A DNA stretch of 64,000 nt from Aquatica leii. Taxonomy: Eukaryota; Arthropoda; Insecta; Coleoptera; Lampyridae. The stretch covers positions 52,352,093 through 52,416,092 of the forward strand of contig CM069437.1 in the NCBI GenBank assembly GCA_035610365.1, given 5' to 3'. This document shows, one piece after another, positions 21,908-33,110 of the stretch. How positions within the stretch are numbered: position 1 is the first letter of the stretch; the number at the start of each line of letters is the position of its first letter. The position numbers and the translations under genes are program-made. Under the pieces are notes generated by a model. The model did no database searches and was not told the DNA's origin. It saw only the letters and a program-made list of their open reading frames with translations.

Positions 21908-23459
21908 AAAAAAAAGAAATTGTCTGGATACCAAAATTTACTGAATAAAAGAAAAAGAGAGGAAGAACTGGAAAACCATGTTAAAATTACGTATTTTTTT
22001 TAAAAATCCGAGTCGACTTTGCCAAATATTAATAACAACAATAATACAGCCAATATTCTGAACCTGTACTTGAAACAAGTATCAGCAGCAGACAAGAAAC
22101 TGATCTTCTAGAAAGCAATCCATCAACATATTCAAGTTCCGCTGATAATGAGAAATCAACACCTACAAAAATTACCAGAACGGAAAATATGAGTCCACTT
22201 TCGAAAGAAGCTGCAGTATGGTCAAAGGAATTACGTCCTAATAATATTCTTCTTCTGTTGCAAAGTTTTTAATGACAGCGATTTGAAATCTATTCGACAT
22301 AGTGATGAATGTGGTTACAATGACTGGCAGCATTTAAGTGAACATTTAAACATTCATGAAAAGAGTAAGTTACATATCGAAAATGTTCTAAAATTGCTAG
22401 ATCTTTTTAACAGTTTTAATAAAAATGAAATAATTGATCCTGAAATTCAAAATGTAATAAACAGAGAAACTAAATACTGGCAAGCTGTTATAGAAAGAAT
22501 TTTCTACGTGATTCAGTTTTTATGTCAGCAAAATTTAGCTTTTCGTGGAAGTTGTTTGAGAAAAACAATGATGATTTTTTAAAATGCATAGAAATGATTT
22601 TCAAATTCGACCCGATTATGTCAGAACATACAAAACGCTCTCAAATAAAAGATCACAAAAACTATCTCTTGAAAAAATTTCTTTTGTCGGCGTTAGAGAA
22701 AGAAGGCTTAAATATCAACGATTTGCGGGGTCAGGGTTACCACAATGGGGCAAATATGCGTGGTAAGCATAATGGTCAACAAAAAAAAATTTGGATTTTA
22801 ATCCGCGAGCTTTCTTTGTTCCTTGTTGCAATCATACCCTAAATTTAATCGTCAATGATGCCGCAAAATCGAATACTTTGAGTATCAATTGTTTTTATTA
22901 GTTCAAGAACTGTTTGTATTTTTTTCAGCTTCTACTAAACGCTGGTCAATTCTGAAATCTAATTTATATAATCTAACAAATTTAACTTTAAATCCTTTAT
23001 CGGATACTCGATGGTCTAGTATAATAGATGCAATAACTTCTTTAAGATATCAACTTGGGGAGCTTTATGATGCTCTGTTTGAAATAAGAGAATGAAACTT
23101 TGAAAATAAAGTACAAAATTTGGCTGCATCGTTGGCCAAAAAATTACAAAATTTTGAGTTTATTTGCATTTTTATATTGTGGTATAATATTTTAAGTAAA
23201 GTTAACAATGTTAGTAAAATTATTCAAAAACCGAACTTTGATGTTGTTCAGTGTTGTAATCATTTAAATAATTTGAATAATTTTTTAAAAGCTTATCGTT
23301 CCGATAAAGGTTTTAATGGTCTATCGATTGATGCTAAAGAAATAGCATCCAGCTTAGACATAGAACCTAAATTCAAAAAATAAAGAGGTCTAAGACCGAT
23401 CCACGACGAAACTTTAAAGTTCAAAGTTGATTGTTTTCTTAATGCTCTAGATGTTATCA
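21908..23459 (+). pseudogene. hAT A transposase, N-terminal and middle part
   Basis: Starts KKKKLSGYQN...KRKREEELE, the usual leader of these insect transposases. NDSDLKSIRHSDECGYNDWQ follows near 22270 with HLSEHLNIHEKS and the helix VINRETKYWQAVIERI, then NLAFRGS. This matches the ZMYM1-like GFsdWkhLse..HE.S and W..vl.RII...LAfRG core. A frameshift at about 22550 moves the reading to another frame (FLKCIEMIFKFDPIMSEHTK), and several stops follow before LNLIVNDAAKSNT near 22840. The first catalytic acid region falls in the damaged part. After 23383 the frame continues (HDETLKFKVDCFLNALDV) to the insertion point. Confidence 0.78.
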
Positions 23460-23722
23460 TCAATGGACAGTGGCGGATCCAGAATTAATTTAAGGGGAGG
23501 CTAAGGGTCGGTTTCATCGACCTATTACCAATCAATCAGACTAAATATCAGATTTTGCATAAACATGATTGACGCTCTAAGATGAGGAGAAAAGTAAAAA
23601 AACAGTGTTTACTTTTAAAAACTATTATTGGTCAAACGACATTAATAGTCTACGTGGGTGCTTTTGTGCGAATTCTTCAACTTCAACAGGTTGTAAACTT
23701 CTTGATATATCCTGGTGTATAT

Positions 23723-24157
23723 TAGGGTGCTTTTTTTTGCGACTATTTTTTTTTCGTTCCCATCCCGAAATTTCCTTGGAAGTACCCCCAAAAAAATTCC
23801 CTGAAAGTTTCAGCCCTTAATATTAATGTATATATATAAGTACTCGCCCTCAACGTGTAAAGATTTTCCCTTTAAAATACACGTGAATTTGATTTTTTTT
23901 TAAATTTCTATAGCTCAGCGGCTTTTTAGGCTATTTTGACGTTACCAAAAGTTACCAAAAGTAAGTGTAAGTGAGCTATAGAAATTAAAAAAAAAATCAA
24001 ATTCACGTGTATTTTAAATGGAAAATCTTTACACGTTAAGGGCGAGTACTTAATATTAATATTAAGGGCTGAAACTTTCAGGGTATTTTTTTGGGGGTAC
24101 TTCCAAGGAAATTTCGGGATGGGAACAAAAAAAAATTGTTGCAAAAAAAGCACCCTA
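23723..24157. mobile_element. Foldback MITE with 8-bp target duplication
   Basis: 435-bp element made of two long arms, about 23723-23917 and 23972-24157, that are near-perfect reverse complements around a loop of about 50 nt. Ends are TAGGGTGC and GCACCCTA. GTGTATAT at 23715-23722 and 24158-24165 is a perfect 8-bp target duplication, which together with the TAGGG end points to the hAT superfamily. It lies inside the inner hAT element. Confidence 0.93.
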
Positions 24158-24750
24158 GTGTATATACATAGCAGTCAAACCATTCGATCGGTCTTCTGTC
24201 ATCGTTGTGCGAAGATAAGTTTTAATGTGTTTGAGTGATGAGAAGCTCCTCTCAACGCTGCATGTAGATACTGGTATTGTAGCGAGAAGAAGTATCTTTA
24301 CATTTGGGAAGAATTCATTTGCTTCCTGATGCGCCTCGGCTGCTGTTTGCAGAAGGCGTTCCTTGCCATTCCAAAGTTTCTTCCAAAGAGTGATCTCTCC
24401 CGATAAAGAGAACGGATGTGGCAAGTTGCAACTGTACACACGTGCAGCTGCCACTACGGCTGTAAGATTTGTCGTCTTTACAATGGAACTGGGAATTAGC
24501 GTGATGAGGTCAACGATCGAAGAGTGAACGTTGTTCGAAAAACGACTTCTTAACTGTCCCAACATAAAATCGATAAAAAGAAGGAATACATTATTCATAT
24601 TCGTGATTATAAGGTGGTTCTACAGACTCTGTTAAGAATTTGTACTTTTCTTCGTCACTGAGTACTTTTCTTATTGCAGAAGATATATCACGAGGTTTTC
24701 CGACGCTAGTAGATGTGCTGGCCACTGGCAAACTGACAGCACAGGCTCTG
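24155..24750 (-). pseudogene. Inner hAT transposase, dimerisation domain
   Basis: Open frame 24598-24155 ends with FFPNVKILLLATIPVSTCSV, then ERSFSSLKHIKTYLR and LTAMYIH. This is the hATC dimerisation domain signature (FPNl..LL...P.ST...ERsFS.LkxiKtyLR). Upstream, at about 24750-24600, another frame reads SVGKPRDISSAIRKVLSDEE. The N-terminal zinc finger and catalytic core are absent, so this is a deletion derivative. The last codons run into the foldback MITE's duplicate at 24158-24165. Confidence 0.85.
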
Positions 24751-24994
24751 TAATATGAATAAAAAATTGTATGGCCTTAATATTTTAAAAATCGAAGAAA
24801 AAGTAGTGTTATGTATAATAGAATTGTAGTAATATCTTTTTTTTTTTCTAAAAAAACACCCACAAAAATCCAAAATATAGGCATGGAACTAGTTAAGTAA
24901 TATTGTTTTACAGCAAAAGTATTCTTTACTTTAAATTTAAAAAAATTCAGCCTTTTAGTCCCCCCCCCCCTTTGTATCCGCCACTGTCAGTGGA

Positions 24995-25250
24995 TGAGGG
25001 ATTCGAATTACTTTGTTTTTACTCCAATAATTTCGCGTTTTTATCGAATATTGATAAATTTAAAAATTTATCTGAAAACGAACAATTAGAATTATGTCAA
25101 AAAGTTGAAAATTGATTAAACGACAAAACTCGCAATGAAAGAGACATAACTGCCGTGGAACTTGTTAAAGAATCGCAATATTTACAAAATTTTGATGAAA
25201 AAGTTGACAATAATACAAGAAATATAAAAATGGTATGCAATGGTATAACT
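24995..25250 (+). pseudogene. hAT A transposase, C-terminal continuation
   Basis: Directly right of the inner hAT duplicate the plus strand reads VDEGFELLCFYSNNFAFLSN and ENEQLELCQKVEN, then a stop. This continues the interrupted transposase from 23459. It is the pre-dimerisation region; the hATC dimer domain itself is missing or lies beyond the tail-to-tail junction. Confidence 0.6.
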
Positions 25251-25365
25251 CTTAAAAATAACAAATTTTGTAACATGTAATTAAATAAATCCTTTACAAG
25301 CTACTTTTGACAAATAAAAATAAATAATAAATTCTTTCTGCCAGAACACAAAATAAAATCTATTT

Positions 25366-27534
25366 TCACAAATTACAATTTCGACAGTATACAAAAAATC
25401 CACTTTTCGAGGTTTCATGTTGGCAATTTTTTTTGGAATATGGTGAATATCTATTTCTTCTAATATAGATGATTCTATTGAGATGATATATAAATTTGAT
25501 AACCGTTCTTGACTCATGGTTGACTTTAAATAATATTTTATTAGCTTTAATTTGGAGAAGGGTCATTCTGCAGTGGCAACAGATACTGGTAAAGTGAGTA
25601 GAATTCGAATAACAACTGCTAAGTTTGATATACTGCAATTAAATCATTATAAAATATAAACTGTAAAATTTTAAATATATAGTTTTTTACATCTTTTAAC
25701 ATAGACTGGATTTGTACAATTTCGTCGTATAAATCGTTTCCATCTATGTATATCTAAATTATCGTTAAATCTCAGTTTTGTCTGCCACTTTTTGCACGAA
25801 AGTATTAGTTGCGATTTTTCTGAAGTTTCGTCTAAATGGTATAGAAATTGGAAGGCGTCTATGTGATTTTCTAATAAGGAAAATTTTTCTTTGGCTAAAA
25901 TTAATGCTTGATCGAAAATGCAGTAAAAAAAGTTAATTTTGTATAATGTTTTAGAATCTAAAATTGGTTCATCTTTATGTTCGTAGTCGAACTGTTTAGT
26001 TTTTGGTCGACGTCGTAAAGGGGTGGCTGTTAGAAAATTGAGTTTCACAACTAACTTTTTTGCAATTTCTTTTGATGCAGTAATAACGCCATTAAGTTTC
26101 TCATCTGTGCTGAATTTGAAATTGTTTTAATTTTTGTAAAGTCTCCAGAGCCAATTGTATATTCATAGTTTCTGATTGCAAAATTTTACTATTAAAATTG
26201 ACTTGCACTTCATGTGATGTGAACTGAACATATAAACGTAAATGTTGCTATTTTATCCCCTAAACACCTAGCTTGATATTTTGATTCCTGATCAAATCTA
26301 TCTGAATTTGTTATGTCGTATAATGCGTCATTCTGGTAAATTTTTAAACGGTGGTTTTATTGCAATAATTCTGCTTGACCATTTCGTGTCAGATAATGGT
26401 TTTAAAGAAAAATTAATTAAAATGTCTGAAGATATATCAACGTTTAGTAGATGCAGAAAAATATTTATATAATTCTTGAACTAAACTGAAAAAAAACCAA
26501 CTGTTTTGTGTTTAACTTTGCAGCATCATTAACTATTAAATTTAAATTGTCAGTGGCACAGGGCATATAAAACGCTCGTAGATTCAGATCTAAAAGATTT
26601 TTCTGCAAACCGCAATATTTTTTTAGCTTGTGAAGTAGCACGTTGAATATGATCACTCATTATAGGATCAAATTTACTTACCATCTCAATACACTTCAAA
26701 AAATTTCCGTTATTATATTGAAATAACATACTGTCTTGGTCTCAAAAAGCTAAACTCTACCAAGCTAAAAATTAAATAACTTATAATTTTTTTTAATTAT
26801 ATTATACCATCGTTGTTTTTCGATTGCAAGAAGTTTTTGATTGGCACGATCAATTGTACTTTTATTTTTTAATGCTTGACATAGTTCTGTCCATTTTTGA
26901 TAGTTACTAAAGTGATATGAATTTTTTTCATGTCTACTTAGATATACTGCTAAATGTAACCAAGCATTACATCCCCGAGAAAATTTATTATTCTCTTGCA
27001 CATTGAAAAGTTTGGAACAAAAACAGAAAACCATATTTTCAGATATCGTAACCAAGTTCTATGATAAATTTCTCCGTTTTTTAGTTTTTCATAATAATTA
27101 GAAGAAAATCTTTGACCCCACAAAACAAGAAGAAAATTGAACCATGTAATTTGTTTCGGACCATTTTCAACTAACATTTGTGTAGTATTCGTATTTAGAG
27201 TCTTTGGCCATTGACCTGAATCATCGTCAATAGAGTTTACTTTGCTTAGGTCTATATCAGTGTTGGTTTTATAAAAGGTTGTTAATTGTTGTGACTCTTC
27301 TTCAGTTGTAATCTGCGCATCAGATTGGGGTGCCGTTTGGTTTTCGTCATTATCAGTAGGAGTCGTCTTTTCCAAAGCCGAAGAGCAAGAAGAACAAGTA
27401 CTCAAAGTTCATGTAGATGGAACAGGAAAAAACTGTGTCATCTTTGTGATGTTTTTGTCACGCTCTTCGTCTCGCTTCCTCTTGTTTATTAAATTTTGGT
27501 AACCCGATAGTTTTTTCTTTCCTTTATAAAACAT
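25366..27534 (-). pseudogene. hAT B transposase, ZMYM1-like, broken
   Basis: Starts MFYKGKKKLSGYQNLINKRK at 27534, then a long acidic linker. DSGQWPKTLNTNT, LVENGPKQITW, RRFSxNYYEKL-like and LKNGEIYHRTWL (about 27210-27060) form the TTF-type zinc-finger region. Later pieces are KFSRGCNAWLHL and SRHEKNSYH near 26960, LRAFYMPCATDNLNLIVNDA near 26560, then FQFLYHLDETSEKSQL near 25830 and a decayed C-terminus near 25600. Several frame changes separate them. The copy is related to A but clearly diverged, so the two are different insertions and not one duplicated piece. Confidence 0.75.
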
Positions 27535-28509
27535 CTAAAAAATAATAGATTTTACAAAAACAACTGTCAAAAGCTGAAACCAGTGTTTTGCTATTTCGCG
27601 TATTTTTATTGCCTATATGTAATTTGTGGCCGAATTGTGAATTTTTTGTTGGATTTTTCGTCATCGTCACAACAATATCTCATAACAACAACAATAACTC
27701 AAATAACTCTCAAAACACTTTTTTCTGAGCTTTCGGAAATCTGACTTCGTTTTTGAATAGAGGTGTTTATCCTATGATAAGCTATATGAACAATGTGCTA
27801 ATTTTTTATTGTAAATAAACAAACCGCATGGTAACTTACTAAATTGTTTGTTATTTCATCCTAACAACCTGTTGCAATACAGAATGATTTAGAATTTAAT
27901 TTCATTCTCTATAAAAGAAAACAACCAGCAACATCCTATTAAAATCACTAAAATTTCTAGCACACAGTAAGCAAGGTAAATTTATTGCAAATTCTCTATA
28001 AGATTACAAATAAAACTGCAAACTTAATAGTTTAGTTTCTAAATACTTCCAGAAAATTTCTGCAGTAGTTGAATCTGTCGCCATTTCAATTTCAATTGCA
28101 AACTTTTAAGTGTTTAGTGAAGATCATCTGCCAAGTAGCATCAAATTTTAGTCCACTTGACGCAAAGAAGCAGTGTATGTATATCTAAAATTACTATGTG
28201 AAAATTTATCGCAAGCTTTAGAGATACATACTTCTTCAGTGTTGTAGAGAATTTGCAAAACTCCTTTATCTAAAATCATCTAAATAGAATATCTTAAAAT
28301 AGGAATATGTATTTAATTTTCAAAAATTTCGAATTAACTTCCGACAGAGGTAAGTACGGACACGATGAATAATAAATAAACAATAAAACAAAAATAATAT
28401 GCCGAATTATATCTATTATATAATTAAAATACTTCACTAACGCACCACTTACACAATATGACAGTGTTTTAATGTTGTAAAGAAACGAAACTGCTACTTT
28501 CTTTATACA

Positions 28510-28606
28510 GGACTACGAAAACCGACAAGTTGTGACAGATCGCGACGTGAATGAGATTGTTGACAAAATTACAGCCAAGGAGCTGCTGTTAATTAGGCAA
28601 TGTATG
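28510..28606 (+). CDS. Possible orphan exon, unknown protein
   Basis: Exon-like segment bounded by acceptor TTTCTTTATACAG (ends 28509) and donor AAT|GTATGT. The frame reads DYENRQVVTDRDVNEIVDKI then TAKELLLIRQ, with good codon structure and low AT bias compared with flanks. I do not recognise the protein. It lies on the opposite strand to hAT B, inside the proposed 5' region of that element, so it could be captured host sequence, a relic, or chance. Partner exons were not found. Confidence 0.28.
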
Positions 28607-28889
28607 TCTTTAATTTGTGTTTTGCTTGTTTCTACAGGATTTATCCTGTTTAAATGCAGTTTATAATTTATTAACAAGCTTTGCAGACAGCATTCTCTTT
28701 ATTGGACCTCTATAATTCATCTGATATCTCTAACACGGTTCAAATAAACCTGCAATTTATTAAATAAAGATTATTAAATAATTAAATTTCTAAATTATGA
28801 TGGGAGATTTGGAATTTCTATTGTCCAATTCCAATGCCTTTTCAGATTTGGCGCTTGTGTGCGCCGCACACATTGACAGCGCGGTCCTG

Positions 28890-29529
28890 GTAGTGAGTTT
28901 CCGTAGATTCTTTTAAATATTTCCATTTATTTTCTGATTTTAGGCTAATAAGCAGATTCTATTTGTTTCTCGATTGCCTTTTTTGGTGTACCAATATAAT
29001 ACTAACTTTTGTTTCATTCTTATAAGATACTTGATTTTCTTCAACGAAATAATCTTTTCCATTTTTTAGCGCTGTTTTAAGTTATTTCGTATTGTTTTTG
29101 ACTTTCTATACTTTTTCTTTTTGTCGTCTTTTTGTTCCTTTTTTAAAATTTTAGGTTGTGTTATTTTTTAACTTATTTTTCAAAATATTTTTAAATGCCA
29201 TTCTTTTTTGTTCGTTTTTAGGTTTTATTTCTTACATTTGTGTTTAACTTTCCGTTTTATTATAAATTTGCAAATTAATGAATTTCTTAGTCTTTTAATT
29301 AAATAACTTTTTTTTATCTATTTGAAACAATAAACTGAAATTCTGAAAAACAATAAAAACTTATGTAAACATTTTTTTTCGTTTTCAAAATAGTATTAAA
29401 AAGTAATTGATTTATGTTAATTATATGAAGACAAATATATTGTGTGACAATACAATTTTGTGATCAAATTTGGCAGGAAAGTTCAGCTACTAAGAGGTAG
29501 TAAATCATTAAAATTTTAAAGAAAAGGAA
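28890..29529. other. AT-rich spacer, no gene seen
   Basis: T-rich on the plus strand with many poly(T) runs. No ORF, terminal repeat or hairpin that I can support. Confidence 0.4.
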
Positions 29530-30410
29530 TCAGTCTTCATGGCATCGATTCCAGCAGGTGGTCGATTTCCTCTTTAAGTTATTATATCTCAAGCAACTTG
29601 CAATTCTTGCCTGAAAACTTCTTGTGTCGGTGGAGTATGCGCTAAGTTTCTGTCTTCTACTCATAATGTCCCACACGTGTTCAATAGGGGAAAGATAGGA
29701 ATATTTGGGTGGCCATGGTAAGAGATGTTACATTGGCTTCTTCAAATCGGTCCATAGAGTGTGTTGCTATGTAGGAACAGGCATTATTCTGCTAGAAAAG
29801 TAGGTCTTCCAACTGCTGAAGAAATGGAAAAATAGGGGGTTCTACCACTTCGTTAATATATCGCCAGGCTATAGCACCCCATACGATAATCCTCACAGTG
29901 TAGTGCATATACCGCTGAATAGAAAATTGAACATTGCGCCGTTTTCCATGTCTTTGTCTGACTGTAATATAGCCATCATGCATCTCTAAACGGAATCGGG
30001 ATTTATTACTGAAGATTACTCTATGCCATTCTAGATTCCAGTGGAGCCGCAAGCTACACCACTCCAAAAGTTGATGTCTGTGTTGAGTCGTCAGTGCTAG
30101 CACAAGATGTGGCCGATAGGATTGCAATCCAACACTTCTGATTTAACGGAAACTATTTGAAGGGTTACAGGACGACCTTTATTACCTAGCCATTAATTGG
30201 TGATTGATCTGATATTGGAAAATTGGTTAAAGATTTGACGATTTGGACCTAGCTCGTGCTTGCTCACAGCGCATAATAAATTGATTGATTTCGGTTAAGA
30301 CGATTTGGAATTTCCATGTACGAAAAATCACCTTTACGTAGGCCAACAATTCGACCTCTGCCGAATTTGTTTAATTCGTGGTAATTTTCGTGCTGTCACA
30401 CTTTAGGCGT
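29530..30410 (-). pseudogene. Tc1-type transposase, broken
   Basis: N-terminal helix-turn-helix trace FGRGRIVGLRKGDFSYMEI near 30370. The core frame 30127-29792 reads YRPHLVLALTTQHRHQLLEW, then WHRVIFSNKSRFRLEMHDG, RQRHGKRRN and VRIIVWGAIAW, the DDE domain of the Tc1 family. The first catalytic aspartate of FSDESRF is N here. Downstream, HPNIPIFPLLNTCGTL near 29700 corresponds to the WPxxSPDLxPIEHxWD block. Stops break it. No terminal repeats were found. Confidence 0.82.
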
Positions 30411-30870
30411 AATCACATTCTCAAAACAAGTTAAATAGAAGAACCACAAGAAATAGCAATATTAAAATGAACAGACGAAATTTACACGATAATAAAGTAA
30501 TAGAAATAAAATAGAAATGTCACTTTTGCCATTACCATTTGATCTGTTTGAATAAAATTTTAATCATTTAATCCATACTTCTGAGTAGCTAAACCTTCTT
30601 GCCAAGTTTGGTCACAAAACTCTCACTGCTTCTTGGTGTTGCAATTTTAATGCAACAGACCTATTTCAACCAATTGCAACGTGCCCACCTTTATCTCAGA
30701 TGAAGGAAGTAAAGAAATTGGCGCCAACGCGGGAGAAGAGGGAACGAAGAAGAATGATGCGTGATGATGAATATGTATATTATTAGGCATTTTTCTTATA
30801 TTCGGTGTGCGATTATTATAAATTTCACGTGTTTCATGAAAGTGTTCTCGTAGAGTTGTTACTTTACCTA

Positions 30871-31960
30871 TTAAATTCCTTTTGTGTAAGTTATTCTGAA
30901 TAACTTATACCAAAGAAATTTAAAAAAAGGAAAAGAAAATTTATTTATTAATGGATAGCTAATTAACACAAAATAAGTCAGTTGACCAAGTTGGCTAATG
31001 AACGTTTTCATTAAGAAAACCATCACTTGTCTCTCTATACGTTGTGGTGTTCTATCTTGTTGGAACCACATGCCACTACGAGCTTTCAGAAGAATATCTT
31101 CCATGTAATTCCCCAATTCTTCTTCTAAAAAGTGAACGTAAATTTCTGCACTAAAACGTCCTTCAATAAAATGAGGCCCAGTAAGATGATTATTTAACAA
31201 GCCGCACTACACGTTGGCGGAAAAACGACGTTGATTGTTAACCACGATTGTTTCGTGTGGATTTTGATCCGTCTAGATGCGAAAATTACGGGTGTTAATA
31301 TAATTTCTTGTAAATTGGGCCCCATTGGTAAAAAGTATGCATGGAATAACTTCCAAATTCTTCAGAATTCTCCATACGTTCGTTTGAAGGGAATTTTCTT
31401 TGTGTGAGATATTCTCTCTATACAGTCATTATGTATCTCCAAACGGAATCGAGATTCATCACTGAAGACTACTCTATGTCATTTTAGATTCCATTGGAGC
31501 CGCAAGTTACTCTACTCCAAACGTTGATGTCTGTGTTGAGCAGTCAGTGGTAGCACAAGATGTGGCCGATAGGATTGTAATCTAAAACTCCTGATTTGAC
31601 AATAAACTGTTCGAAGGGTTACAGGATGATCTTCATTACCTAACCATTGATGGCCACGTTGGTTTGAAAAATTTTCTTTGTATGAGATATACAAATAGTA
31701 GTAGAATGACGTCGTTCAATTGCATTTAAAACTACTTTAGTGTGCTCATCTTTATCTCTTTTTACACGACGACGTGGAAAAAATCCGGTCTCTCTTAAAA
31801 AACGAAAAACTTTAGAAAATGTTGTGTGGTGAGGAACAATGCGATTGGACTATCGCCTGAGGTACTCTGCAGCTGCAGCACGTCCATTGCAAAAAACCAT
31901 ACACGAAAACCATATCGGCGTATTCTGCATTAGTAAAATGTGGCATTATGGCTTAAATTA
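30871..31960 (-). pseudogene. IS630/mariner-like transposase with DUF4817 N-terminus, split by a Tc1 fragment
   Basis: N-terminal part near 31950-31720: NAEYADMVFVYGFCNGRAAA and FRFLRETGFFPRRRVKRD, the DUF4817 helix-turn-helix region. The C-terminal part at 31200-30871 reads NNHLTGPHFIEGRFSAEIYV, FLEEELGNYMED and MWFQQDRTPQRIERQV, the DDE domain with the QQDGAPPH motif decayed to QQDRTPQR. Between them, 31420-31690 is a piece of Tc1. At 32113-32128 the terminal-type sequence GGAACACCCTGTATA closes the 5' side. The 3' end after 30871 is lost. Confidence 0.75.
31420..31695 (-). pseudogene. Tc1 transposase fragment inserted in the DUF4817 element
   Basis: Reads GNEDHPVTLRTVYCQIRSFR, LQSYRPHLVLPLTAQHRHQR and a decayed W.....FSDESRFRLE near 31450, nearly the same as 30150-29990 of the other Tc1 copy. 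The junctions carry similar sequences: ATATCTCATACAAAGAAAATT near 31683 and ATATCTCACACAAAGAAAATT near 31395. Confidence 0.75.
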
Positions 31961-32589
31961 ATAAGATACAAAAATAATTTGTCAAACATATGTTAATTTG
32001 TCAAGTCTAACTCAATTATCATTATTTTTAAATTCCTTTGATATCTTTTATAGGTCATATAACATTTTTTGATAGTAATAGCTCCCGCAATAAACGGTAT
32101 AAATTTGGTGGTTGAGTCGTGGAACACCCTGTATAAAAAATACTAAGTTAGTAAATATGAATTTAATAAAAAATGTTTTTTTTAAATGTGCCAACAAAAT
32201 TGTAAAAAGAAATCATTTTTTGCTTAACTTTACAAACTAATCTATAGATTAAAGATTTATCTCAATGATTTAAACATACTGTAACAAACTTAAGACTTTA
32301 ATAATTACACGATTATTATAAATATAACTAATTTATTAAACTAATACACAAAACCACTAAATATTATAGTTAACTAATTAAAAAAACATTTTTGAAACGC
32401 GTTACACTGACTTATTTATTTACACCACACTTTTTTATTTAAGAGTGACTACGTTATCCTTTGTTTGTCGTTTATATTTTTCTATTATCTAGAATATTTT
32501 GATTCTTTCTTAAATCGCCGTGAATATTCCTGTTGTTCGAGAACGTTTCAATACATACTTTAGATATAGTCAATGCTTAAAATAATAAA

Positions 32590-32725
32590 ACATTTATGTA
32601 TATAAACCGCGGCTGAGAAGACTATTATTTATTATATCCCTTGTATCCCTCGACGCTTCGTGTTGTTGTTAGGGTTATAACAATACGCTTCTTAACCTGG
32701 TATATAATATACTATTATTCTGATG
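32590..32725. repeat. Hairpin repeat of the 13.6-kb family
   Basis: Contains CCCTCGACGCTTCGTG and GGTTATAACAATACGCTTCTTAACC, the reverse complement of the pattern at 13651-13720, and ends GGTATATAATATACTATTATT. The GAGAAG arm is present on the left as GCTGAGAAGAC. Only the hairpin is present; no CCACTACTAG MITE follows. Confidence 0.6.
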
Positions 32726-33110
32726 TACACTCATTTAGGCAATAGGTGTATCTAATATATATATATATATATGTATAAATAATGTAATTACCAGTGTACT
32801 AGGTAGCTGACCTTGATACCTATACGTAATAATATAAAACAAATTATTTTTAAATAGTATAAATGAAAGCATAAAAGTTTTGTACTACACATAATTATGT
32901 TTTTTTAATATATGTTTATTAGTTACTTAATAGTTATAAAAACGTGTTTTTAGAAGAAAAGTAAAATGTATTTCTCAAGATAATTAAATATATAAATAAT
33001 AAATAACAAAAATTAATTATAATTTGAGTATAAATTAGATTTAACATATATTTAAAAAAATACATTCACGAAAATATTAATTTTTATTACTGAAAAAAAT
33101 ATTTCTGAAA

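Larger units (their letters stand above)
23468..24986 (-). mobile_element. Inner hAT element inserted in hAT A
   Basis: Ends CAGTGGCGGATCC (23468) and, reversed, CAGTGGCGGATAC (24986), a typical hAT terminus. The 8-bp duplicates are TCAATGGA (23460-23467) and TCAGTGGA (24987-24994), with one mismatch from decay. Length is 1519 bp, of which 435 plus 8 are a nested MITE. It keeps the C-terminal end of its own minus-strand transposase. Confidence 0.88.
21042..25260 (+). mobile_element. hAT transposon A (ZMYM/TTF type), with nested insertions
   Basis: The left terminus CAGTCCCGCCCCGTACATAA at 21042 resembles the CAGGGCCGGCCCGTCCATAA ends of ZMYM-type hAT elements. A short untranslated exon ends at 21644 with donor AAG|GTGAGT, and coding begins after acceptor TTTCAG at 21907. 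The transposase is interrupted at 23468-24986 by another hAT. The right terminus is not clear; coding similarity stops near 25250, where it meets the convergent element B. Confidence 0.65.
25270..28889 (-). mobile_element. hAT transposon B (ZMYM/TTF type), minus strand
   Basis: Coding runs from ATG 27534 down to about 25400. A candidate 5' terminus at 28889 reads, on the minus strand, CAGGACCGCGCTGTCAATG followed by GTGCGGCGCACAC, similar in layout to the left end of element A. The 8 bp flanks of A-left (ATTCACAT) and B-right (GTAGTGAG) differ, so A and B did not arrive as one unit. The 3' terminus is not identified. Confidence 0.6.

Noticed and set aside
32754..32773. (AT)n run
   Set aside because: Ordinary dinucleotide microsatellite in AT-rich DNA.
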